A DNA stretch of 55,271 nt from Bacteroidales bacterium. GTDB lineage: Bacteria > Bacteroidota > Bacteroidia > Bacteroidales > UBA932. Positions 33,782-41,811 of this stretch are shown piece after piece (positions within the stretch are counted from its first letter, which is position 1; every line of letters begins with the position of its first letter). Below the pieces are notes generated by a model. The model was given only the letters and a program-made list of their open reading frames with translations. It was not told the DNA's origin and ran no database searches. The stretch is taken from positions 1 to 55,271 of the forward strand of contig JAEDLE010000004.1 of assembly GCA_016295455.1 (NCBI GenBank), read 5' to 3'. The position numbers and the translations under genes were made by a program.

Positions 33782-34780
33782 ATGGTAAAACTTGGTATTA
33801 ACGGATTTGGCCGTATCGGCCGTATGGTTTTCCGTGCAGCAGTGGAGAATTTCTCCAACGACATCGAAGTTGTAGGTATCAATGACCTCCTCGATCCAGA
33901 GTATCTCGCCTACATGCTCAAGTACGATTCAGTACACGGCAAGTTCAACGGTGAGGTTTCTGTAGAGAACGGCAACCTCGTTGTAAACGGCAAGTCTATC
34001 CGCATCACCGCAGAGATGGATCCTGCAAACCTCAGGTGGAACGAGGTTGAGGCTGACGTAGTTGTCGAGTCAACCGGTTTCTTCCTCACTGACGAGTCTG
34101 CACGCAAGCACATCCAGGCAGGTGCAAAGAAGGTCATCATGTCAGCTCCTTCAAAGGACGCTACCCCTATGTTCGTATATGGTGTTAACCATGAGACCTA
34201 CGCTGGCCAGGACATCATTTCCAACGCTTCCTGCACCACCAACTGTCTTGCTCCTATCTCCAAGGTTCTCAATGACAAGTTCGGCATCGTTCGCGGTCTC
34301 ATGACAACCGTACACGCTGCAACCGCTACCCAGAAGACCGTTGACGGCCCTTCAAAGAAGGATTGGAGAGGTGGTCGTGGTATCCTCGAGAACATCATCC
34401 CTTCATCAACCGGCGCTGCAAAGGCTGTAGGCAAGGTTCTTCCTGTCCTCAACGGCAAGCTTACCGGTATGTCACTCCGCGTGCCTACTTCTGACGTTTC
34501 ATTCGTAGACCTCACCTGCGAGCTTGCTAAGCCTGCTACCTACGAGGAGATCTGCGCTGCAATGAAGGAGGCTTCTGAGGGCGAGCTCAAGGGTATCCTC
34601 GGATACACCAACGAGGCTGTCGTTTCTACCGACTTCCGCAACGACTCCCACACTTCCATCTTCGATGAGAAGGCTGGTATCCAGCTCGACCCAACCTTCG
34701 TAAAGGTTTGCGCTTGGTACGACAACGAGTGGGGTTACTCCAACAAGGTTCTTGAAATGGCTCGCGTCATCTCAAAGTAA
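33782..34780 (+). CDS. gapA: Glyceraldehyde-3-phosphate dehydrogenase, type I
   Basis: A 332-residue NAD-dependent GAPDH. Rossmann start KLGINGFGRIGRMVFRA, catalytic Cys in SNASCTTNCLAP, VPTSDVSFVDLTCEL, and NEWGYSNKV near the C-terminus. Central glycolysis/gluconeogenesis. Codon use is visibly more restricted than in neighbours (repeated GTT, AAG, AAC, CGC, GGT), as expected for a highly expressed gene. Single-gene transcript with its own promoter and terminator. Confidence 0.97.
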   Translation: MVKLGINGFGRIGRMVFRAAVENFSNDIEVVGINDLLDPEYLAYMLKYDSVHGKFNGEVSVENGNLVVNGKSIRITAEMDPANLRWNEVEADVVVESTGFFLTDESARKHIQAGAKKVIMSAPSKDATPMFVYGVNHETYAGQDIISNASCTTNCLAPISKVLNDKFGIVRGLMTTVHAATATQKTVDGPSKKDWRGGRGILENIIPSSTGAAKAVGKVLPVLNGKLTGMSLRVPTSDVSFVDLTCELAKPATYEEICAAMKEASEGELKGILGYTNEAVVSTDFRNDSHTSIFDEKAGIQLDPTFVKVCAWYDNEWGYSNKVLEMARVISK

Positions 34781-34800
34781 TTCTGTTGACCCAGTAAAAA

Positions 34801-34837
34801 CAACCGGTCGGAAAGCAATTTCCGGCCGGTTTGTTTT
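34801..34837 (+). terminator. Intrinsic terminator after gapA
   Basis: AACCGG and GGAAA on the 5' side face TTTCCG and CGGTT on the 3' side, followed by TTTGTTTTTT. Confidence 0.87.
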
Positions 34838-34845
34838 TTATGTTA

Positions 34846-34901
34846 TTGAAATTTCATAGGTGGACTACGTTTTTCCAAAACACCTGTTTTGGAAAAACGT
34901 A
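34846..34901. repeat. Palindromic repeat, copy I (compound)
   Basis: Reverse copy: TTGAAATTTCATA (34846-34858), GGTGGAC (34859-34865), TACGTTTTTCCAA (34866-34878). After a 10-nt spacer the last arm is repeated inverted as TTGGAAAAACGTA (34889-34901). The two form a second, perfect palindrome of 17 bases per side around CC. The copy lies between the convergent gapA and lpd terminators. Confidence 0.92.
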
Positions 34902-34902
34902 C

Positions 34903-34931
34903 AAAAAAGGATGACCGGAGGGCCATCCTTT
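34903..34931 (-). terminator. Intrinsic terminator of the gcv-lpd operon
   Basis: On the minus strand AAAGGATG faces CATCCTTT and is followed by further T, directly beside repeat copy I. Confidence 0.8.
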
Positions 34932-34936
34932 CATTG

Positions 34937-36328
34937 TCAGATGCTGTGAGCGGCGTTCATCACGACCTCGCCGAGGGTAGGGTGGGCGTGGATGATGTCC
35001 TTGAACTGGGAAACGGTAGCCTTTCTCGTGATGAGTGCGGCGATTTCCTGTACAAGGTCCGCGGCGTGGGCTCCGAAGAGATGACAGCCGAGGATTTGTC
35101 CGTCAACATATTTGCCGTCAGGTTCTCCGCTGTAGTAGACCAGTTTGCAGAATCCTTCAGGTTCGTCCATGCTGAGAGCCTTGCCGTTGGCGCGGAACAT
35201 TGACTTGGCGCATTTTGCGCTGATCTGAGCGTTCTTGCAGTCATCTTCGCTCAGACCGACTACGGCTGCCTCAGGATAGGTGAATACGGCTGCAGGCACG
35301 ACTGAGAGGTCGATGTTGCAGTCCTCTCCGTCTATGTCGGCGAGAGCCCTGTAGCCCTGGAACGTGGCAACGTGAGCCAGCATCATTCCGCCGCATATGT
35401 CACCGATGGCATAAACGCCAGGAACATTGGTCCTCATATTCGCGTCAACCACGACACCCTTTGGAGTGTACTCGACGCCTATGTCGTCCAGATTCACAGC
35501 CTTCACGGCAGGTCTCCTGCCCACGGCCATCAGCACCTTGTCGGCGACTATCTCATTCAGTTTGTCCTTCTTGGAATATGTCACCTTGAGCTTGCCGTCA
35601 GCTGTCTGCTCTATGGACTGCACACCGGCGGAGGTCTCAATTTCTATGCCTCTCTTGGAAAGGGCCTGCTTGAGCCTTTTGGCAAGATCGGTGTCGAAAC
35701 GCGGAAGTATGTCCTTGCAGAACTCCACTACCTTCACATCGGAGCCGAAGCTCTTGAATATGGAGGCGAATTCAAGTCCTATCACTCCTGCCCCTATGAC
35801 GCAGAGTGTTCCCGGCACTTCTTCGAGCTTGAGTATCTCCCTGGAACTGATGACACCCGGAAGGTCATTGCCGGGGATGGGGAGAGTAGCCGAGTATGAA
35901 CCGCAGGCGATTATGACTGCGTCACCCTCGTATTCCTTCCCGTCCACATCCGGATCTTCCGAGCTCACCTTCACGCAATGGCTGTCCTTGAAGCTGGCCT
36001 TGCCGTACACGAGGGTGATGTTTTTGTTCCTGAGCAGGAATTCCACTCCGGAGCGGAGCTGGGCGACAACCTCTTCCTTCCTGGACTGGACCTTGCTGAA
36101 GTCGCAGCTGTAGGAAGGGATGTCCACTCCGAAAACGGATGCCCTTGAGAGGGTCTCCATCACTTCCGCATTGCGGCAGAGGGCCTTGGTGGGTATGCAG
36201 CCTTCGTTCAGGCAGGTTCCACCCACAGGACCGTCCGAAATGATGACGACCTCGTGTCCTTTCTTTGCGGCGGCCACGGCGGTCTCATAACCGCCGGGTC
36301 CCGCACCGATTATGATGATTCTCTTCAT
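34937..36328 (-). CDS. lpdA: Dihydrolipoyl dehydrogenase (E3/L protein)
   Basis: A 463-residue FAD disulfide oxidoreductase. FAD motif GAGPGGYE (8-15), redox disulfide GGTCLNEGCIPTK (Cys39, Cys44), NAD-binding VIGAGVIGLEFASIF, second FAD motif YAIGDICGGMMLAH, and the C-terminal active-site HAHPTLGEV of the partner subunit. It reoxidises dihydrolipoyl-H protein of the glycine cleavage system to make NADH. Last gene of the minus-strand operon, overlapping gcvPB by four bases, so it is probably the dedicated L protein. Confidence 0.96.
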   Translation of the reverse strand: MKRIIIIGAGPGGYETAVAAAKKGHEVVIISDGPVGGTCLNEGCIPTKALCRNAEVMETLSRASVFGVDIPSYSCDFSKVQSRKEEVVAQLRSGVEFLLRNKNITLVYGKASFKDSHCVKVSSEDPDVDGKEYEGDAVIIACGSYSATLPIPGNDLPGVISSREILKLEEVPGTLCVIGAGVIGLEFASIFKSFGSDVKVVEFCKDILPRFDTDLAKRLKQALSKRGIEIETSAGVQSIEQTADGKLKVTYSKKDKLNEIVADKVLMAVGRRPAVKAVNLDDIGVEYTPKGVVVDANMRTNVPGVYAIGDICGGMMLAHVATFQGYRALADIDGEDCNIDLSVVPAAVFTYPEAAVVGLSEDDCKNAQISAKCAKSMFRANGKALSMDEPEGFCKLVYYSGEPDGKYVDGQILGCHLFGAHAADLVQEIAALITRKATVSQFKDIIHAHPTLGEVVMNAAHSI

Positions 36329-37803
36329 CTGCAGTCCTTGTATTTGAGGATAGGCTGTCTTGCTGCAGTGGTCTCGTCAGGCCTGCGGATAGGTGTGCAA
36401 TGAGGTGCACCTCTGAGCAGGGCCGGATCCGATGCCGCCTCTTCGGCTATCTTCTTCATAACTCCGATGAATGCGTCTATGGTCTCCTTGGACTCCGTCT
36501 CCGTAGGCTCGATCATTATGGTCTGGTGGAAGAGGAGAGGGAAGTAGATGGTAGGCGCATGGAAGCCGTAGTCAAGGATGCGCTTCGCAACGTCGAGTGT
36601 AGTCGCTCCGTGACCGTCTTCAGCGACAGCGGAACCGTCGTCGATCAGGCCGTCGAACACGAACTCGTGCTTGCATATCGACGGGATAGGAAGCTTGTAG
36701 AAGTCCTTGAGGGATTCCTTGATGTAGTTCGCGGAAAGGGTTGCATACGGGCCTGCAAGCCTGATGTTCTGTTTTCCGAGAGCTAGGAGGTAGGTGAAAG
36801 CACGGAGTATGACGCTGAAGTTGCCCATGAATCCGGAAACCTGTCCTGCAGAGCTTTCAACGTCCCTCTTGATGGTGTACCTGCCGCATTTTTCGCAGTA
36901 TGCCACCTTCGGAACAGGCAGACAGTCTGCAAGATGCGCAGCGACTCCGACCGGACCGGAACCCGGACCGCCGCCTCCGTGAGGAGTCGAGAAGGTCTTG
37001 TGGAGGTTGAGGTGCATGATGTCGAAGCCCATGTCTCCGGGACGTACCTTGCCGAGCAGAGGGTTCATGTTCGCTCCGTCATAGTAGAGCAGACCGCCGC
37101 ATCCGTGTACGAGAGAGGCAATTTCCTTGATGTCCTTCTCAAAGAGGCCCAGAGTGTTAGGGTTGGTCATCATGATACCTGCAATCTCGTCGTTGAGCAG
37201 AGGCTTGAGATCCTCCACGTCAACCAGTCCGTTGGCCTTGGACTTGACCTCGACTATGCTGAGTCCGCAGACTGCAGCGCTGGCAGGATTGGTTCCGTGG
37301 GCGCTGTCAGGGACGATGACCTTGGTCCTTTTGACGTCACCGCGGGACATATGGTACTGACGCATCACCATCAGACCGGTCAGCTCACCGTGGGCGCCTG
37401 CGCAAGGAGCGAAGGTGAAGTTGGACATACCGGTAACGGCGGCGAGTATCTTCTCCATTTCGGCATATACCTCCAGAACTCCCTGGATGGTCTTTGCAGG
37501 CTGGAGAGGGTGTATGCCGGTGAAGCCGGGCATGGCTGCGATTTCCTCGTTGATCTTAGGGTTGTACTTCATCGTACAGCTTCCCAGAGGATAGAAACCC
37601 GTATCCACGCCGAAATTCATCTGCGAGAGGTTGGTGTAGTGTCTTACCACGTCAGGTTCGCTGACCTGAGGCAGTTCCGGAGCTTTTGAGCGTGAGAGTG
37701 AAGCCGGGATTCCGAGCGAAGTGCCGAATTCATTCCTGCGGAGAGTGTAACCCCTTCTTCCCTCCTTTGAAAGCTCGAATATGAGTTTGTCGTAATACTT
37801 CAT
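36325..37803 (-). CDS. gcvPB: Glycine dehydrogenase (decarboxylating) subunit 2
   Basis: A 492-residue beta subunit of the split P protein. It carries the PLP-binding Lys269 in HLNLHKTFSTPHGGGGPGSGP and the conserved LGSCTMKYNPK, FAPCAGAHGELTGL, VPDSAHGTNPASA, MMTNPNTLGLFE segments. With GcvPA it decarboxylates glycine and passes aminomethyl to lipoyl-H protein. The two-subunit form is less usual in Bacteroidales than the single ~950-residue GcvP and may help place the organism. Five bases separate it from gcvPA. Confidence 0.95.
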   Translation of the reverse strand: MKYYDKLIFELSKEGRRGYTLRRNEFGTSLGIPASLSRSKAPELPQVSEPDVVRHYTNLSQMNFGVDTGFYPLGSCTMKYNPKINEEIAAMPGFTGIHPLQPAKTIQGVLEVYAEMEKILAAVTGMSNFTFAPCAGAHGELTGLMVMRQYHMSRGDVKRTKVIVPDSAHGTNPASAAVCGLSIVEVKSKANGLVDVEDLKPLLNDEIAGIMMTNPNTLGLFEKDIKEIASLVHGCGGLLYYDGANMNPLLGKVRPGDMGFDIMHLNLHKTFSTPHGGGGPGSGPVGVAAHLADCLPVPKVAYCEKCGRYTIKRDVESSAGQVSGFMGNFSVILRAFTYLLALGKQNIRLAGPYATLSANYIKESLKDFYKLPIPSICKHEFVFDGLIDDGSAVAEDGHGATTLDVAKRILDYGFHAPTIYFPLLFHQTIMIEPTETESKETIDAFIGVMKKIAEEAASDPALLRGAPHCTPIRRPDETTAARQPILKYKDCR

Positions 37804-37808
37804 GGCTT

Positions 37809-39131
37809 TTACTCATTAATAAGGGAAACAAGTGCGTCGATCTCCGCTTTGGTGCGCTTCTCGGTCACACAGAAACTTACATAACCTTCCTCAGTCTCAA
37901 GGGCTGCGAAGTATCCGTTGTCCATCAGCTTCTGCTGGAGTTCCTTTGCGGGAACGAGAGGCTTGAGCACGAATTCCTTCAGGAAAGGAGCGTCAAAGAC
38001 CTTCTCGAACTTGCCGGTCTCAAGCAGCCTGTCATGGAGGTAGTGCGCGCCGGCATATGACAGTTCGTTCACCTCCTTGAGGCCCTCAGGACCCATCAGG
38101 GACATGTATATGGTGATGTACAGCGCCATCAGGCTCTGGTTTGAGCAGATGTTGCTGGTCGCCTTCTCCCTGCGTATATGCTGTTCCCTCGCCTGGAGGG
38201 TGAGCACGAAGCAGCGCTTGCCGTCAGCATCGACGGTCTGGCCGACTATACGTCCCGGCAGCTTCCTGACATAGTCCTTGCGGCAGGCCATGAAGCCTAC
38301 ATATGCTCCGCCGAAGGATACAGGGATGCCGAGTGACTGGCCGTCACCGACAGCCACGTCGAAGCCATATTCGCCCGGAGTCTTTACGACTGCGAGTGCG
38401 GAAGGGTCGCAATATGCTACTGCGATGGCCTTCACTTCGTGAACGGCGTCTGCAAAACCCTCGAGGTTCTCGATTATTCCGTATCTGTTGACAGAAGGGA
38501 CTATGATGCCGGCAACGTCACCGCTCTCAAGTTCCTTCCTGAGGCTTGCGAGTGAGGTCTGTCCGTTCTCTGCGGCGATGGTTCCGAGCTCCACGCCGTG
38601 GAAGTGGGCGTAGGTGCGGATGACTTTCAGCACGTTCGGAAGAAGGGTCTCGGAAACGAGGACGCGGTTCTTCTTCTTGGCGCTTGCGACTGCCATCATC
38701 ATCGACTCTGCGGCAGCGGTAGGGCCGTCATACATCGATGCGTTGGATATGTCCATTCCGGTGAGTTCACAGATCATGCTCTGGTACTCGAAGATGTAGC
38801 GGAGCGTACCCTGTGAAATCTCTGCCTGGTATGGAGTGTAGGCGGTGATGAATTCCGAACGGGAAATGAGGTTCGGAATTACGGCAGGGGAGTAGTGGTC
38901 ATATGCTCCGGCGCCGACGAAGATCCTGAGTTTGGAGTTCTTCCTGTCGAGCTGGTCGAAGTATTCCCTGATTTCCTGCTCGGACATCGCATCCCTGAGG
39001 GCATATTCATCCCTGTAGATGAATTCTGCAGGCACGTCGTCGTACAGGCGGTCGATTGAATCAACGCCTACACGCTCGAGCATCGCCTTTATATCTTCCT
39101 CAGTATGAGGGAAATAAGCAAAGTTTGCCAT
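37809..39131 (-). CDS. gcvPA: Glycine dehydrogenase (decarboxylating) subunit 1
   Basis: A 440-residue alpha subunit of the split P protein, fold-type I PLP family but without the PLP lysine. Typical features: YFPHTEEDIKAMLERVG at the N-terminus, FVGAGAYDHYSPAVIPNLISRSEFITAYTPYQAEISQGTLRYIFEYQSMICELTGMDISNASMYDGPTAAAESMMMA, and FGGAYVGFMACRKDYVRKLPGRIVGQTVDADG. Located between gcvH and gcvPB in the operon. Confidence 0.95.
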   Translation of the reverse strand: MANFAYFPHTEEDIKAMLERVGVDSIDRLYDDVPAEFIYRDEYALRDAMSEQEIREYFDQLDRKNSKLRIFVGAGAYDHYSPAVIPNLISRSEFITAYTPYQAEISQGTLRYIFEYQSMICELTGMDISNASMYDGPTAAAESMMMAVASAKKKNRVLVSETLLPNVLKVIRTYAHFHGVELGTIAAENGQTSLASLRKELESGDVAGIIVPSVNRYGIIENLEGFADAVHEVKAIAVAYCDPSALAVVKTPGEYGFDVAVGDGQSLGIPVSFGGAYVGFMACRKDYVRKLPGRIVGQTVDADGKRCFVLTLQAREQHIRREKATSNICSNQSLMALYITIYMSLMGPEGLKEVNELSYAGAHYLHDRLLETGKFEKVFDAPFLKEFVLKPLVPAKELQQKLMDNGYFAALETEEGYVSFCVTEKRTKAEIDALVSLINE

Positions 39132-39137
39132 ATGCTT

Positions 39138-39515
39138 TTATTCTGTGATTGCAGCATATCCCTTTGCATCGAGAAGTTTCTCGAGCTCGGAAACGTCGCT
39201 CATCTTCACCTTGATGATCCAGTTTGCATATGCGTCCTGGTTGATGAGCTCCGGCTGGTCCTCGAGTTCTTCGTTCTTCTCGACAACCACTCCGCTGACA
39301 GGGGAAATCAGGTCGCTGGAAGCCTTGACGCTCTCGAGAGCGCCGAAATCCTCCTCAGCTGTAACCTCGTCGTCAACATCCGGCATATCCACATAGGTGA
39401 TGTCGCCCATTTCCTTCTGGGCGAAATCAGAAACGCCGATGACGGCGATGTCGCCTTCAACCTTTACCCATTCGTGTGATTCGCTGTAAAGCAATCCTTC
39501 GATAATCTTTGACAT
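39138..39515 (-). CDS. gcvH: Glycine cleavage system H protein
   Basis: A 125-residue lipoyl carrier. The lipoylated lysine is Lys64 in GALESVKASSDLISPVSG; the N-terminal LLYSESHEWVKVEG and the C-terminal WIIKVKMSDVSELEKLLDAKGY are typical. It shuttles aminomethyl and reducing equivalents among P, T and L proteins. The adjacent lplA-like gene likely attaches lipoate to it. Confidence 0.97.
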   Translation of the reverse strand: MSKIIEGLLYSESHEWVKVEGDIAVIGVSDFAQKEMGDITYVDMPDVDDEVTAEEDFGALESVKASSDLISPVSGVVVEKNEELEDQPELINQDAYANWIIKVKMSDVSELEKLLDAKGYAAITE

Positions 39516-39541
39516 AATATTGCAGTTTTATTGTTATTGAA

Positions 39542-40642
39542 TTATTTCTTGTAGTTTGTCTGGTAGAATCTCTTCTTCACGACCTTGCCCGGGAACACCT
39601 TCTTGCGTATCCTGATGTTCAGAGGGGTGTCAAGTGCGGAATATGCTGTCTCGACGAGGGCGAAGCAGATGCTTCTGTCGAGGGAGATGGAGTGATATCC
39701 TGTAGTGACCACACCGACCTGCTTTCCGTCCTCGAGTTCAACAGGGTAGCCTGCCCTCGGGATTGCCTTGTCGGCGATTTCAATTCCGACGAGCTTCTTC
39801 ACGGTGCCTTCAGCCTTCTGTTTTGCGAGCGCTTCCTTGCCTATGAACTCCTCCTTGGTGAGTTTGCAGAACATTCCCAGTCCGGCTTCCACAGGGGATA
39901 TCTCCGCGCTGAGTTCGTCGCCGTAGAGCGGCAGACCGGCCTCGAATCGGAGAGTGTCGCGGCATCCGAGTCCGCAAGGAACAACCTTGCCTGCGAGGAG
40001 TGCCTTCCAATATGCGACAGTCTGAGGGTTGGAAGAGTAGATCTCGAATCCGTCCTCTCCGGTGTATCCGGTACGGCTCACGATGACTCTCTTGCCGTCA
40101 ACCTCGAAGTTCTTGAAGGTGTAGAAGGTCAGTTCGGAAACCTTGAGTCCGAGTATCTCCTCCACAGCCTTTTCAGCCTCTGGGCCCTGAACAGCTATCT
40201 GTCCCCAGCTTTCGGACTGGTTGTCGAGTTTCACGTCGTAGCCGGCGGCATTCTCCTGCATCCAGGCGAAGTCCTTGTCGATGTTGGCGGCGTTGATCAC
40301 GAGAAGATAGGAATCAGGCTCGAACTCCTTATATACCAAAAGGTCATCCACGGTGCCACCGTCAGGGTAAAGCATCATACCGTAGAGAATCTGTCCGTCA
40401 GCCATAGGGGCGATGTCATTTGTGAAGATGTGGTTCACATACTTGCGGGCATCGGGACCGCTGATGAATACCTCACCCATATGGGAGACGTCGAACATGC
40501 CGACGGCGTGGCGTACGGCATTGTGCTCGTCCGTGATGTTGGAATACTGGATCGGCATCATGAATCCCGCAAAAGGACTCATCTTTGCTCCAAGCCCTAC
40601 GTGCTCATCGTAGAGGCAGGTTTTCTTGAGGATCTCTTCCAT
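39542..40642 (-). CDS. gcvT: Glycine cleavage system T protein (aminomethyltransferase)
   Basis: A 366-residue tetrahydrofolate-dependent aminomethyltransferase. Signatures: HVGLGAKMSPFAGFMMPIQYS, MFDVSHMGEVFISGPDA, LLVINAANIDKDFAWM, SRTGYTGEDGFEIY with the folate-site Asp, CGLGCRDTLRFEAGLPLYGDEL and FIGKEAL. It releases ammonia and yields 5,10-methylene-THF. Second gene of the operon, 33 nt after lplA. Confidence 0.96.
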   Translation of the reverse strand: MEEILKKTCLYDEHVGLGAKMSPFAGFMMPIQYSNITDEHNAVRHAVGMFDVSHMGEVFISGPDARKYVNHIFTNDIAPMADGQILYGMMLYPDGGTVDDLLVYKEFEPDSYLLVINAANIDKDFAWMQENAAGYDVKLDNQSESWGQIAVQGPEAEKAVEEILGLKVSELTFYTFKNFEVDGKRVIVSRTGYTGEDGFEIYSSNPQTVAYWKALLAGKVVPCGLGCRDTLRFEAGLPLYGDELSAEISPVEAGLGMFCKLTKEEFIGKEALAKQKAEGTVKKLVGIEIADKAIPRAGYPVELEDGKQVGVVTTGYHSISLDRSICFALVETAYSALDTPLNIRIRKKVFPGKVVKKRFYQTNYKK

Positions 40643-40675
40643 TTCAAGTAATTGGTTTATTATGTGGTTTATTGG

Positions 40676-41719
40676 TTATGACTTGCTTGTCCTTATCAGG
40701 CTAAGGAGCTGTTCGGAACCGAGGTTCATCACATATGAACCTGCGTCAATAGCCCTGACTGCGGCTGCAGTCTCCTCACTGTCGCGAGTCTTGCCCTTGA
40801 GAGCTTCGGTGAGGGCGCCGTCCAGGCCTTCCTTGAGGGTGAAATAGTCTCCGGAGACCTTTACTGCCTTCATGAGGTCGGAATCCATGTCGAGGGACAC
40901 TATGATGTGGCCGCAGTTTTCCACCCTGGCCTCGGCAGTAACTGAGAATGAGTGGTTCCTGCCGTGGAGGAAGTCAGGGTCGAGATAGGTCTTCTCGATT
41001 TCAGAAATCTCCGCAACCTGGTCCGCTCCGAGGACCACGTCCCCGTCCTGCCCCCTGAGGGACTCTATTATATAGTTCCTGAATGCCTTCGTGTCGGAAA
41101 GTTTCCTTGCCAGAGCAGAGTCGATGGCCTGCAGTTCTTCCTTCACGTTGGTGACGTGCTGCCTGACCGACTCCACGCCCTTGCTCCGGATCTTGTCCTG
41201 CGACGGGGTTATGGCGCTGGTGAGCGCTTCGAAATCGGAGTCGTACAGCATGGTGCCGTGGACTATGCTTGCCTCCGGTTTATGAAAAAAGGCATTTCCG
41301 GATACTTTCCTGCCGTTCACGAGTATGTCGTTCCTTCCGGACCTTTCCGCATTCAGGCCAGCCTTCCTGAGTATCAGGGTCAGCCTCTGGAGATAACGGT
41401 CGAAATTGAAGGCCACGTCCGTGCTGTCGGTGATGTAGGATATCATTATGTTCCCCAGGTCGGCATATACACATCCGCCTCCGCTCTTCCTGCGGAAAAG
41501 ATTGACTTTGTGCTCACGGCAGTATTCGAGATTGATTTCAGCCTCCATTACCTGGTTCCTTCCGAATATGACGGTAGGGGGAACCTGCCAGGTGAAAAAT
41601 GCTTCGTGGCTGCCTTTGGGACCGGGCAACTGACCGAGTATCCTTGGAACATACTCTTCCATGGCCAGATAGAAAACGAGCAGTCTTTGACCGTCATCAG
41701 GCAAAACGATGTGAATCAT
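40676..41719 (-). CDS. lplA: Lipoate-protein ligase, LplA type
   Basis: About 347 residues of the LplA family with the C-terminal accessory domain. Motifs: FGRNQVMEAEINLEYCREHKVNLFRRKSGGGCVYADLGNIMIS (RRxSGGGxV) and GRKVSGNAFFHKPEASIVHGTMLYDSD with the catalytic Lys region. It activates free lipoate with ATP and attaches it to lipoyl domains; as first gene of the gcv operon its likely target is GcvH. The open frame reaches 41860 but the upstream part crosses the promoter; MIHIVLPDDGQRLLVFYLAMEEYV from 41719 is the credible start. Confidence 0.92.
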   Translation of the reverse strand: MIHIVLPDDGQRLLVFYLAMEEYVPRILGQLPGPKGSHEAFFTWQVPPTVIFGRNQVMEAEINLEYCREHKVNLFRRKSGGGCVYADLGNIMISYITDSTDVAFNFDRYLQRLTLILRKAGLNAERSGRNDILVNGRKVSGNAFFHKPEASIVHGTMLYDSDFEALTSAITPSQDKIRSKGVESVRQHVTNVKEELQAIDSALARKLSDTKAFRNYIIESLRGQDGDVVLGADQVAEISEIEKTYLDPDFLHGRNHSFSVTAEARVENCGHIIVSLDMDSDLMKAVKVSGDYFTLKEGLDGALTEALKGKTRDSEETAAAVRAIDAGSYVMNLGSEQLLSLIRTSKS

Positions 41720-41738
41720 GTCGAAAAATTCATTCAGG

Positions 41739-41746
41739 CAAATATA
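41739..41746 (-). promoter_or_regulatory. -7 box (TATATTTG) for the lplA-gcv operon
   Basis: Perfect TAnnTTTG on the minus strand 20 nt before the lplA start, so the leader is very short. No glycine riboswitch is possible in so little space. Confidence 0.6.
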
Positions 41747-41782
41747 TGGTAAATATATGTAATTAAAAATTATGTTTTTTGC

Positions 41783-41790
41783 TAAATTTG
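41783..41790 (+). promoter_or_regulatory. -7 box (TAAATTTG) for sdaA
   Basis: TAAATTTG lies 22 nt before the sdaA start and 37 bp from the oppositely directed lplA box. Confidence 0.6.
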
Positions 41791-41811
41791 TCTGAAATTT
41801 ATAAAGAAAGG

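Noticed and set aside
36934..40651. Long plus-strand frames opposite gcvPB and gcvT (251 and 319 codons)
   Set aside because: These are shadows of highly conserved minus-strand enzymes; their translations are His/Val/Leu-rich and family-less.
41720..41811. Glycine riboswitch between lplA-gcv and sdaA
   Set aside because: Only 92 bp lie between the starts, with -7 boxes leaving leaders of about 15-20 nt; there is no room for an aptamer.
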